DNA from: an uncultured Clostridia bacterium
GTDB lineage: Bacteria > Bacillota > Clostridia > Saccharofermentanales > Saccharofermentanaceae
Length of the DNA: 5,559 nucleotides
Assembly: GCA_946545505.1 (NCBI GenBank)
Contig: CAMNNN010000105.1
Location: forward strand, 1 to 5,559
Direction: 5' to 3'
Within the stretch, counting starts at the first letter, position 1. Every line of letters starts with the position of its first letter. Below the pieces are notes generated by a model. The model saw nothing but the letters and a program-made list of their open reading frames with translations, did no database searches and had not been told where the DNA came from. Both the position numbers and the translations under genes were made by a program. This document shows, in pieces, positions 1 to 5,559 of this stretch.

Positions 1-144
1 GGTCTCTACTCTCGTGATCTCTGCTTCAGTCGGAGAATAAAGATTAACCCAGCAGTCATTTGTTATGGTATCTGTCTCGCAAGTTCTGTAGAGAGTTCTG
101 GAAGCTGTTTTGCTGACTTCTTTTGATACATAGATATCAAGCAT
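1..144 (-). CDS. CorA-family divalent cation (Mg2+) transporter, N-terminal fragment
   Basis: The gene starts with ATG at 144-142 and runs off the left edge after exactly 48 codons, so its 3' end is missing. Residues 31-43 read CWVNLYSPTEAEI. This resembles the cytoplasmic N-terminal signature of CorA-family Mg2+/Co2+ channels (a Trp-Ile/Val-Asn-Leu core, then Pro-Thr-Glu and an acidic helix). In that family the N-terminus forms a soluble alpha/beta domain, and the two membrane helices with the GMN selectivity motif lie at the C-terminus, here outside the window. The start is supported by a strong Shine-Dalgarno sequence (AAGGGAGG, 7 bases upstream). It follows dut on the same strand after 68 bases. 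The assignment rests on one short motif. The channel part cannot be seen, so substrate and completeness are unknown. Confidence 0.66.
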   Translation of the reverse strand, partial: MLDIYVSKEVSKTASRTLYRTCETDTITNDCWVNLYSPTEAEITRVET

Positions 145-212
145 CTTAGAGCCTCCCTTCCCCTGATATAAAACTTACTTATTTTAGCATTTATATATTA
201 TAATTACTACCC
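145..212 (-). promoter_or_regulatory. AT-rich intergenic gap with possible promoter for the CorA-type gene
   Basis: This is the only non-coding gap of any size in the window. It is very AT-rich in its dut-proximal part. A perfect TATAAT hexamer lies at 202-197 on the minus strand, about 53 bases before the CorA-type start. No convincing TTGACA-like hexamer sits 16-18 bases upstream of it, where the dut 3' end lies. TATAAT-like strings arise easily in such AT-rich DNA, so this is only a candidate. No GC-rich hairpin followed by a T-run is present, so read-through from dut is equally possible. Confidence 0.3.
152..159 (-). promoter_or_regulatory. Ribosome binding site of the CorA-type gene
   Basis: On the minus strand the bases read AAGGGAGG, then seven bases (CTCTAAG), then the ATG at 144. 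This is close to the ideal anti-Shine-Dalgarno match and spacing, and it fixes the start of a gene of which only 48 codons are visible. Confidence 0.7.
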
Positions 213-716
213 TCAGGAAATCCCGGAGTGTCCGAATCCGCCGCCTCTGTCTTCACCGATTTCCTTAACATTATCGACGAATTCGATGTCAGCGTACTCC
301 ACCTTGTTTACTACCATCTGAGCGATACGGTCGCCTTTTCTTATGAGGTATGTTCCATGCTTGCAGCCCTTATCATTAAGTGTAAAAGGCGCATCCTCGG
401 AGGCATCCTCCCTCTGTGAGGCGTTATAGATTATTACGTTAACTTCATCCCTGTATCCGCAGTCGATTGTACCGGGAGCATTAGGTACTCTTAATGGAGT
501 CTTGAGAGAGATTCCGCTTCTGGGCCTGATCTGAACCTCATAACCGTAAGGAATAGCCATCTTGAGGCCCGTAGGCACGAGCACGCTGCATCCCGGCTTT
601 ACAAGGATATCCTCGCAGGAATACAGATCCATACCTGCATCGCCGTCATTGGCATATGTAGGAGCTACCGCCTCTTCTCTGCACTTCTCCATCGGGAGCT
701 TGATTCTCTCAATCAT
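213..716 (-). CDS. dut: Deoxyuridine 5'-triphosphate nucleotidohydrolase (dUTPase)
   Basis: This cytosolic enzyme hydrolyses dUTP to dUMP and pyrophosphate, which keeps uracil out of DNA and supplies dUMP for thymidylate synthesis. All five motifs of the trimeric dUTPase family are present in order in the 167 residues: motif 1 DAGMDLYS (26-33), motif 2 PRSG (65-68), motif 3 GTIDCGYRDE (82-91) with the expected catalytic Asp85 and uracil-stacking Tyr88, motif 4 GDRIAQMV (128-135), and the Gly-rich motif 5 RGGGFGHSG (157-165) with Phe161. The protein is longer than the usual 145-150 residues because about 19 extra residues sit between motifs 3 and 4 (roughly 99-123). The start ATG at 716 lies one base after the U32 stop codon, with a good GGAGGT upstream, so translation is probably coupled. 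With every motif intact it should be active. Confidence 0.95.
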   Translation of the reverse strand: MIERIKLPMEKCREEAVAPTYANDGDAGMDLYSCEDILVKPGCSVLVPTGLKMAIPYGYEVQIRPRSGISLKTPLRVPNAPGTIDCGYRDEVNVIIYNASQREDASEDAPFTLNDKGCKHGTYLIRKGDRIAQMVVNKVEYADIEFVDNVKEIGEDRGGGFGHSGIS

Positions 717-717
717 C

Positions 718-2952
718 TTATACCTCCGTATAACATTTAATTACGTTGTATCCTGCCGCCGCGGCTTCATTCGCAGCAGCATCATCGAAAACATACTTAG
801 GCGCACCGTAAATTACACTCGAGCAATCCAGAGGATGTGTAACAACACGGGTCTCATTGCCGTTTTCCTGCTTAAGATCGAATACTCCTCTTCCCTTGCA
901 GGCACTGCATCCGGGCGCATTACGGCCGACAGGACAGAAATCCGTCTGCATCCACGGTACAAAACCGCCGCAATGAAGATAAACATCACCGTAACATTCC
1001 GTATTCTTCCTGAGCATATTAAGAGCCTGTGAAGGCTCTGCCTCATAAGACATAAAAGCTTCGCCTTTTTGCTTCAGCTCATACTTCAAAGTCTCAGTGT
1101 TGTAGATATTAGAACCTGCAGTAGGAATGATCTTAATATCTTTGATCTTGTCAAATCTTGCCTTTATATCATCATGGCAGAAATCAGGAAGAACCAAAGC
1201 GAGTTCCTTGCCTGTCTTCTCTATGATCCCGTCGATCCTGGATACAGATCTTTCAGTCAGATAATCATAGGCACTGAAAGCATAGATATCAGCATCCGGA
1301 AGGTGCTCCGGTAAAGCGTGAACGGACGGGAAATACCTTAATGTCCTAACTGATCCCTTGGATGCGGTAATATTCCCGGTATTACCTATATGAAACTCTT
1401 CTGCCGCGACATGAGAAGTCTGCATCAGGATCTCAGAAGACAGCATCTCGAGAAGTCCTCTTCTTAATTCATTGATATCTCTTATCGGACAGACGGCGTT
1501 CTCCGTGCCCGACATATATACATTATCGACAGCAAATGCCGTATTTCCGGTCTTCTTTAACTGCTCCTCAATTCTCGCAGGATCGACCGGGCTTCTTCCC
1601 TCATTTACATAAGTAAGTTCATCCTCAGCGCAGATATCCTGTAACGGTCCGTCATTGACTCTTGCAGTCGCTTTTATAAAGCCGTCGGAAGAAGCATCAA
1701 AGAATATGTCGATATGAGTCTTACGGGGACTTGCCTTGCCGTCAGTAAAACTGTGATTCATAAGATAAACGCTTATATCATCCGGGAGATCCTTGATTGA
1801 GGAAGGATGAAGCCCTTTGATCACATAATTACCCTTATAAAGCGATACTTTACCGACCGGGAAAGACTTGATCTCGCCCTTCTTGTCTCTTAATGACAGA
1901 TAATCCCCTCTGGAAGGCTCTACAGCGTCCTTGACGGGTCTGACCGTAATCGTTCCCTCTTTACAGTCGCGGAGCGTAACACGGCCTATTCTGAGGCCAT
2001 ATTTACCGACATAGTCTCCTGAAAGAAGATCCGGGTCCTTCTTCCCTGTCAGATACTGAGTCGTGAAGCTTCCGCCGCGGTTGAAATTAACAAGCAGTTC
2101 ACGCTCTGCTTCATTCAGCATATCTTCATCAAGCGTACCGTCATAATAAGCGTCGATAATCCTTCTGTATGCTCTTACAGCAGTCTCGACATAATCGGCA
2201 TCCCTCATACGTCCTTCAATCTTAAGCGAAGATACTCCCGCATCGATAAGCTCGGGGATAAATCTTAAAGCACTTCTGTCCTTGGGTGATATAAGATGTC
2301 CTGATGAAAGCAGTTTTCCGTTGTTATAAAGCTCATACATCTGTCTGCATGGCTGGGCACATAATCCGCGGTTGCCGGATCTTGTTCCGCTCTTATTCAT
2401 AGCCGAGAACAGACAAAGGCCCGAGGTACAGACACACACGGCTCCGTGAATAAACACCTCTGTCTCCATTCCTGCCTTAGCTGCAGCTTTGGTTCTGTCG
2501 CGGATTTCCTTAAGCGAGAGCTCTCTTGGCAGCACGACACGCCCGAAGCCTCTTCCCTTAAGGGACTTTAACTTCGCGATATCATACACATTCATCTGGG
2601 TAGAAGCATGAAGAGGAATCATAGGATACTCCTCATGAATCTTATCGGCGAGTCCCATATCCTGAACGAGGATAGCGTCAACGCCGTTGTTATAAGCTTC
2701 ATAAGCAGTATTCACAGCCTGACTGATCTCGGTATCATCTACGAGAGTATTGAGCGTAAGATGCACTGTCGCAGATCTCTCGTGGGCATAAGCACAGCAT
2801 TCAGCCAGATCCTCCATCGTGAGGTTAGCGGCATTCATTCTGGCATTATAAACGTCGATACCGCAGTAAACCGCATCAGCACCGGCATCAACTGCTTTTA
2901 TGAATATCTCTTTATTACCTGCGGGAGCAAGAAGCTCAATCTTCTGTCTCAT
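718..2952 (-). CDS. U32 family protein (annotated as peptidase U32), probable Fe-S RNA-modifying enzyme, RlhA-like
   Basis: The N-terminus, IELLAPAGN then a stretch ending DAVYCG, is typical of the U32 TIM-barrel. Residues 165-183 (EVFIHGAVCVCTSGLCLFS) match the U32 signature except for Phe in place of the last aliphatic residue. NRGLCAQPCR (194-203), LKIEGRMRDADYV (243-255) and FNRGG (290-294) follow. Although the family is named for peptidases, well-studied members act otherwise: RlhA hydroxylates 23S rRNA C2501, TrhP acts on tRNA, and UbiU/UbiV take part in ubiquinone synthesis, with [4Fe-4S] clusters known in UbiU/UbiV. Cys173, 180, 198 and 202 could bind such a cluster here. A C-terminal extension carries a second group: Cys661, 673, 682, 685 and 710. 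Its architecture resembles the long clostridial U32/DUF3656 type. The start is set at 2952, giving 744 residues: it begins right before the family's conserved N-terminus and has GGAG ten bases upstream. The frame stays open to 3105, but that stretch is zapA in another frame. The exact substrate is unknown. Confidence 0.88.
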   Translation of the reverse strand: MRQKIELLAPAGNKEIFIKAVDAGADAVYCGIDVYNARMNAANLTMEDLAECCAYAHERSATVHLTLNTLVDDTEISQAVNTAYEAYNNGVDAILVQDMGLADKIHEEYPMIPLHASTQMNVYDIAKLKSLKGRGFGRVVLPRELSLKEIRDRTKAAAKAGMETEVFIHGAVCVCTSGLCLFSAMNKSGTRSGNRGLCAQPCRQMYELYNNGKLLSSGHLISPKDRSALRFIPELIDAGVSSLKIEGRMRDADYVETAVRAYRRIIDAYYDGTLDEDMLNEAERELLVNFNRGGSFTTQYLTGKKDPDLLSGDYVGKYGLRIGRVTLRDCKEGTITVRPVKDAVEPSRGDYLSLRDKKGEIKSFPVGKVSLYKGNYVIKGLHPSSIKDLPDDISVYLMNHSFTDGKASPRKTHIDIFFDASSDGFIKATARVNDGPLQDICAEDELTYVNEGRSPVDPARIEEQLKKTGNTAFAVDNVYMSGTENAVCPIRDINELRRGLLEMLSSEILMQTSHVAAEEFHIGNTGNITASKGSVRTLRYFPSVHALPEHLPDADIYAFSAYDYLTERSVSRIDGIIEKTGKELALVLPDFCHDDIKARFDKIKDIKIIPTAGSNIYNTETLKYELKQKGEAFMSYEAEPSQALNMLRKNTECYGDVYLHCGGFVPWMQTDFCPVGRNAPGCSACKGRGVFDLKQENGNETRVVTHPLDCSSVIYGAPKYVFDDAAANEAAAAGYNVIKCYTEV
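722..727 (-). promoter_or_regulatory. Ribosome binding site of dut, inside the U32 gene end
   Basis: The minus strand reads GGAGGT five bases before the dut ATG at 716. The site lies in the last codons of the U32 gene, whose TAA stop is at 720-718. Ribosomes ending on the U32 gene would therefore expose or reuse this site, which supports coupled translation and the chosen dut start. Confidence 0.75.
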
Positions 2953-3502
2953 TAGCAAGAAGCTCCATGGGAGTAGGTTCGGGACGGTCCTTCTCTTCTT
3001 CGATATTGACCTTCTGCTGATAATACATAAGCTCGGTACGCATATTGGAATTCTCGTCCTTAAGTGTGAGAATTCTGTCGCATGCATCGAGCAATGCGAG
3101 AGCATTTATCTTGGAATTGGTAAGTCCCGGATTATTCTCTTTGGTATCGTTGAGGATCTCGTTGGTAAGAGCAGCGATCTTCCTGATTCTGGACTCGCTT
3201 ATATTCTCAGTACAACCGAGAAGATAAAGATTACCGTTTATCTCTACGGAGACTCTCTTGGTCTCGCTCTTAGGCTTATCTGAAGACTTCTTGAGTCTTT
3301 CTCTCTTGGCGATCTTCTCATCAAGAGTCTGCTTGGGCTGCTCTTTTGTAAGCTCCTTGCTCATGCCCTTATATCTTTGCTCGTAATTGGCCATGGGCGG
3401 AAGATCATCATATTCAACTCTCGCGGAAGTCTTGGCAGAAGAAGCCTTCTTCTTCATAGACTTATCCGAATACTTACTCATGATGCTCTGGGATTTCTTC
3501 AT
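2936..3502 (-). CDS. zapA: Cell division protein ZapA with long basic N-terminal extension
   Basis: ZapA binds FtsZ and bundles its filaments, stabilising the Z-ring at mid-cell. The family domain spans about residues 82-165: a beta-rich start (KRVSVEINGNLYLLGC), a helix, the conserved NNPGLTNSKINALALLDACD (123-142), then a charged helix (LKDENSNMRTEL) able to form the usual coiled coil. Typical ZapA proteins are about 80-130 residues; this one has 188. The extra part is residues 1-81, lysine-rich and apparently disordered (19 Lys and 4 Arg against 12 Asp/Glu in the first 82 residues), plus a short acidic tail. The ATG at 3502 lies 11 bases after the rsmA stop and has GAGGGGG just upstream. 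The next Met (residue 8) has no such site. The gene overlaps the U32 gene by 17 bases. Neighbouring zapA and U32 genes are, to my knowledge, common in Clostridia, which supports the call. Confidence 0.85.
   Translation of the reverse strand: MKKSQSIMSKYSDKSMKKKASSAKTSARVEYDDLPPMANYEQRYKGMSKELTKEQPKQTLDEKIAKRERLKKSSDKPKSETKRVSVEINGNLYLLGCTENISESRIRKIAALTNEILNDTKENNPGLTNSKINALALLDACDRILTLKDENSNMRTELMYYQQKVNIEEEKDRPEPTPMELLANETED
2963..2966 (-). promoter_or_regulatory. Ribosome binding site deciding the U32 start
   Basis: GGAG lies on the minus strand ten bases before the ATG at 2952, within the 3' end of zapA. It supports this start over the upstream ATG at 3105 of the same open frame, which would add 51 residues unlike any U32 N-terminus and lie wholly on zapA codons. 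Confidence 0.55.
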
Positions 3503-3506
3503 CTTT

Positions 3507-3513
3507 CCCCCTC
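3507..3513 (-). promoter_or_regulatory. Ribosome binding site of zapA
   Basis: The 11-base gap between the rsmA stop and the zapA ATG reads GAGGGGGAAAG on the minus strand. The purine run gives a good Shine-Dalgarno match with a short four-base spacer. It favours Met1 at 3502 and so shows that the basic N-terminal extension is translated. Confidence 0.65.
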
Positions 3514-4308
3514 TTAACCTTTATGGGCATTTTCTATTATAGCATTATAAAGGTCCAAAAACTGAGCGGGAGTCAGCTGTTCCGCCCTGACGCTGACATC
3601 AAGTCCGAGCTTATCGAGAACAGGACCCGCATCTTTGATGTTGTTTACAAGCTTCTTGCGTCTCATGGCGAAAGCCTTGTTAACTAACTTAACGAAGCCT
3701 CCGGGGATCTTACTGCCGCCTGAAGTTAGGCTTATAACACACGAAGTGGTATTAGGTGCAGGGATAAAGCAGTTACGGGGAACATCGAATTCGAGCTTTG
3801 CATCTCCGTAAAGACTCACAAGCACCGATAGAGGCCCGTATTGCTTGGTTCCGGGTTGTGCCATAATACGAGCGAGAGCGTCCTTTTCCACCATAAAGAC
3901 CATCTTACGTGCATTAACACACTCGTCGAAAAGCTTCTTCATGATATCAGTCATGACATAATACGGCAGGTTGCTTACGACAACATCAGTCTTGTCCGCG
4001 CCGTAATCATTGAGTTTAAGGAAATCCGAAGTAATAACATTCGCATTAAGGCAAAATTCATCTTTAAGAGATGAAGCCAGACGTTTGTCTATCTCGACAA
4101 CAGTGAAGTCATCTGTAAGTTCCGATATCGGGAAAGATATACTTCCCAGCCCCGGGCCTATCTCCAGGACTTTATCGTCCTTTTTCAACTCACAAAGGCC
4201 GACGATACTGCCGATTATTTCTTCATCACACAAAAAGTTTTGCCCGAACTTTGATTCGGGCATAAAACCTTTTGAATTAACTAAAGCAAGTCTTTCCTTA
4301 AGCTGCAT
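3514..4308 (-). CDS. rsmA: 16S rRNA (adenine1518-N6/adenine1519-N6)-dimethyltransferase RsmA (KsgA)
   Basis: The enzyme uses S-adenosylmethionine to place two methyl groups on each of two adjacent adenines near the 3' end of 16S rRNA, a late quality-control step in 30S subunit assembly; its loss is known to give kasugamycin resistance. The 264 residues match the usual length. Visible motifs are FGQNFL (21-26), the SAM-binding loop LEIGPGLG (48-55), the acidic VEID (71-74) that holds the SAM ribose, SDFLK (94-98), the catalytic NLPYY (113-117), FIPAPNTTS (181-189) and the C-terminal AFAMRRKKLVNNI (212-224). The start ATG overlaps the purL stop by one base (TGATG) and I see no Shine-Dalgarno at normal distance, so it probably depends on ribosomes finishing purL. 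Another possible start is Met16 (4263), but Met1 better fits family length. The domain is complete and should be active. Confidence 0.95.
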   Translation of the reverse strand: MQLKERLALVNSKGFMPESKFGQNFLCDEEIIGSIVGLCELKKDDKVLEIGPGLGSISFPISELTDDFTVVEIDKRLASSLKDEFCLNANVITSDFLKLNDYGADKTDVVVSNLPYYVMTDIMKKLFDECVNARKMVFMVEKDALARIMAQPGTKQYGPLSVLVSLYGDAKLEFDVPRNCFIPAPNTTSCVISLTSGGSKIPGGFVKLVNKAFAMRRKKLVNNIKDAGPVLDKLGLDVSVRAEQLTPAQFLDLYNAIIENAHKG

Positions 4309-4310
4309 CA
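4306..4310 (-). promoter_or_regulatory. purL/rsmA stop-start overlap (TGATG)
   Basis: The purL TGA (4310-4308) and rsmA ATG (4308-4306) share one base. The 15 bases upstream on the minus strand are pyrimidine-rich (CTTCCTC) and hold no Shine-Dalgarno match; the nearest, AGGTG, is 16 bases away. Termination-reinitiation is the likely way rsmA is translated. Confidence 0.6.
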
Positions 4311-5559
4311 GAGGAAGTACTCGACACCTGACTCGAAGATTTTCTGGTCCTTAAGACCCGGAATGTTCTTAGTGAGGTCATCGTCGTAACGCTCTGAGTG
4401 ACCCATCTTACCGAAGATTCTTCCGTCAGGAGACAGAATACCTTCGATAGCACAATCGGAACCGTTGGGGTTGAAGTCAGTTGTAGCACTGGGGATTCCC
4501 TGATCATCAACATAACATGTAGCAATCTGACCCTTATCCGCGAGATCTTTGATGATGGCTTCGGAAGCTACAAATCTTCCCTCACCGTGTGATACGGGCA
4601 CTGAGAAGATGTCGCCTGTGTTTACCTTAGTAAGCCAAGGGCTGTTATTGGACATGATCTTGGTATTAACATACATGCTCTGGTGGCGGCCGATATTATT
4701 GAATGTAAGCGTAGGATCCTCTGCACTTAACTCCTTAATATCTCCGTAAGGAACGAGACCGAGCTTGATAAGTGTCTGGAAACCATTGCAGATACCGAGC
4801 ATAAGACCGTCTCTGTTAAACAGGAGGTCGCGTACCGCATCAACTACATACTGATTTCTGAAAGCCGCCGCAAGGAACTTAGCAGAACCCTCAGGCTCGT
4901 CACCTGCTGAGAATCCGCCCGGGAGCATAATGATATTGATCTCATTGATGTTCTTGGCAAGGTCTTTCAGGGATTCCGTAATAGCCTCGGAAGTCCTGTT
5001 TCTGATAACGAAGATCTTAGGATCTGCGCCTGCCTTCTCGAAGGCTCTTGCAGTATCGATCTCACAGTTTGTTCCCGGGAATACGGGAATGATGACCTTC
5101 GGCTTGGCACCCTTAAGAACTCCGGGAGCAGCCTTGAATGTCTTATCTGTCTTGAACTCGTCAACACGGATCTTCATATTGCCTTCAGCTGCGAATGTCG
5201 GGAAGATTCTCTCGAGCTTACCGGCATAGCTGATGGCGGCTGCACCTGCAGAGAGCTCCTGTCCGTTATAAGTGAACAGACCTCTGGCATTTGTGGAACC
5301 GATATACTTTCCGCCTGTCATCTTGATCTTGTCGATGGCATTGGGATCGTTAGGTACAGCAACGATTACTGCACCGAATGTTCTGGAGAAGAGCTCCTCC
5401 TCTGTAAGCGAAGAATCAAAGTCGAATCCCAAAGCATTACCGAAGCACATCTGAGCTACTCTGGCGGCTACACCGGCTCCTCTTACAACGGCAGCATTGA
5501 TAAGTTCCTTTCTGGACTGGAGTTCCTTAAGAGCCTTGAAAACGCGGTGAACGTGATCC
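4308..5559 (-). CDS. purL: Phosphoribosylformylglycinamidine synthase, single-chain PurL, C-terminal part with glutaminase domain
   Basis: The 5' part lies beyond the right edge; 416 complete codons plus one base are visible, with no start codon needed inside. The enzyme makes FGAM from FGAR, ATP and glutamine in purine synthesis. Fragment residues 1 to about 125 are the end of the synthetase (AIRS-like C-terminal) domain, including QMCFGNALGFDFD. From about residue 153 comes a class I glutaminase domain like PurQ: IPVFPGTNCE, the LPGGFSAGDEPEG loop, the nucleophile elbow GICNGFQ with Cys at 4790-4788, SHGEGRF, and GHSER carrying the expected triad His (4400-4398) and Glu. The catalytic set looks complete. 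A fused glutaminase means no separate purQ or purS partner is expected; this form with FPGTNCE and SAGDEP resembles the single-chain type of clostridia and streptococci. It ends EYFL-TGA, sharing a base with rsmA. Confidence 0.95.
   Translation of the reverse strand, partial: DHVHRVFKALKELQSRKELINAAVVRGAGVAARVAQMCFGNALGFDFDSSLTEEELFSRTFGAVIVAVPNDPNAIDKIKMTGGKYIGSTNARGLFTYNGQELSAGAAAISYAGKLERIFPTFAAEGNMKIRVDEFKTDKTFKAAPGVLKGAKPKVIIPVFPGTNCEIDTARAFEKAGADPKIFVIRNRTSEAITESLKDLAKNINEINIIMLPGGFSAGDEPEGSAKFLAAAFRNQYVVDAVRDLLFNRDGLMLGICNGFQTLIKLGLVPYGDIKELSAEDPTLTFNNIGRHQSMYVNTKIMSNNSPWLTKVNTGDIFSVPVSHGEGRFVASEAIIKDLADKGQIATCYVDDQGIPSATTDFNPNGSDCAIEGILSPDGRIFGKMGHSERYDDDLTKNIPGLKDQKIFESGVEYFL

Noticed and set aside
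212..228. Short inverted repeat at the end of dut (CTC/GAG arms around a GGA-TTTCC core) as a terminator
   Set aside because: The stem is only a few pairs with a mismatch, lies mostly inside coding sequence, and is not followed by a clean T-run.
562..1032. Plus-strand open frame of 156 codons opposite dut and the U32 end
   Set aside because: Antisense to conserved dUTPase motifs and the U32 tail; no protein family resemblance, and crossing an operon junction on the wrong strand.
2953..3105. Longer U32 reading frame starting at ATG 3105, adding 51 residues
   Set aside because: The added residues (MLSHCSMHATEF...) resemble no U32 N-terminus, lie wholly inside zapA in another frame, and the ATG at 2952 sits at the conserved family start with a GGAG upstream.
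2900..3283. Plus-strand open frame of 127 codons opposite zapA and the U32 start
   Set aside because: It lies antisense to two well-identified genes, shows no recognisable motif, and is explained as a shadow of their codon pattern.
4261..4263. Alternative rsmA start at Met16 (preceded by AAAAGG)
   Set aside because: Possible, but it would leave only five residues before FGQNFL, shorter than typical for the family, and would lose the tight purL coupling. Kept as a minor alternative.
4325..4329. AGGTG on the minus strand as the rsmA ribosome binding site
   Set aside because: It is 16 bases from the ATG, too far for normal initiation, and forms part of purL coding sequence.
1..5559. Defence, toxin-antitoxin, CRISPR, mobile-element or biosynthetic-cluster content
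   Set aside because: Every long stretch is accounted for by recognised housekeeping genes with similar style; no repeat arrays, insertion ends, integrase, or atypical insert was seen on either strand.

Overview
The window holds one strand of tightly packed housekeeping genes. All six genes read on the minus strand, so the transcript runs from the right edge to the left: purL (3' end only), rsmA/ksgA, a long zapA, a two-part U32 family protein, dut, and the first 48 codons of a CorA-type transporter. The protein styles point to a Firmicute of the class Clostridia: a single-chain PurL with a fused glutaminase, a U32 protein of about 740 residues with a Cys-rich tail, and ZapA next to U32. Base composition is moderate, neither very AT-rich nor GC-rich. 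I cannot place it to genus.

Layout from right to left. PurL (5558 to 4308) enters from beyond the window and ends in a TGA that shares one base with the rsmA start (TGATG at 4310-4306). rsmA (4308-3514) is followed after 11 bases, which hold the ribosome binding site, by zapA (3502-2936). zapA overlaps the U32 gene (2952-718) by 17 bases. A single base separates the U32 stop from the dut start (716-213). The only real gap is 145-212, an AT-rich 68 bases before the CorA-type gene (144 to the left edge). No gap is long enough for an extra gene, and I saw no tRNA, rRNA, riboswitch, CRISPR array, mobile element or intrinsic terminator.

The first five genes look like one translationally coupled operon whose promoter lies outside the window. 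Their likely jobs fit growth: the fourth step of purine synthesis (PurL), 16S rRNA dimethylation (RsmA), Z-ring assembly (ZapA), probable RNA modification by a U32 iron-sulfur protein, and removal of dUTP with supply of dUMP for thymidylate (Dut). The CorA-type gene may be a read-through member or may have its own promoter.

I see no previously undescribed system here. The points worth a second look are modest: a lysine-rich extension of about 80 residues on ZapA, an insertion of about 19 residues in the dUTPase, two cysteine clusters in the U32 protein, a 12-base repeat at the zapA/U32 junction, and the coupling of purL to rsmA.
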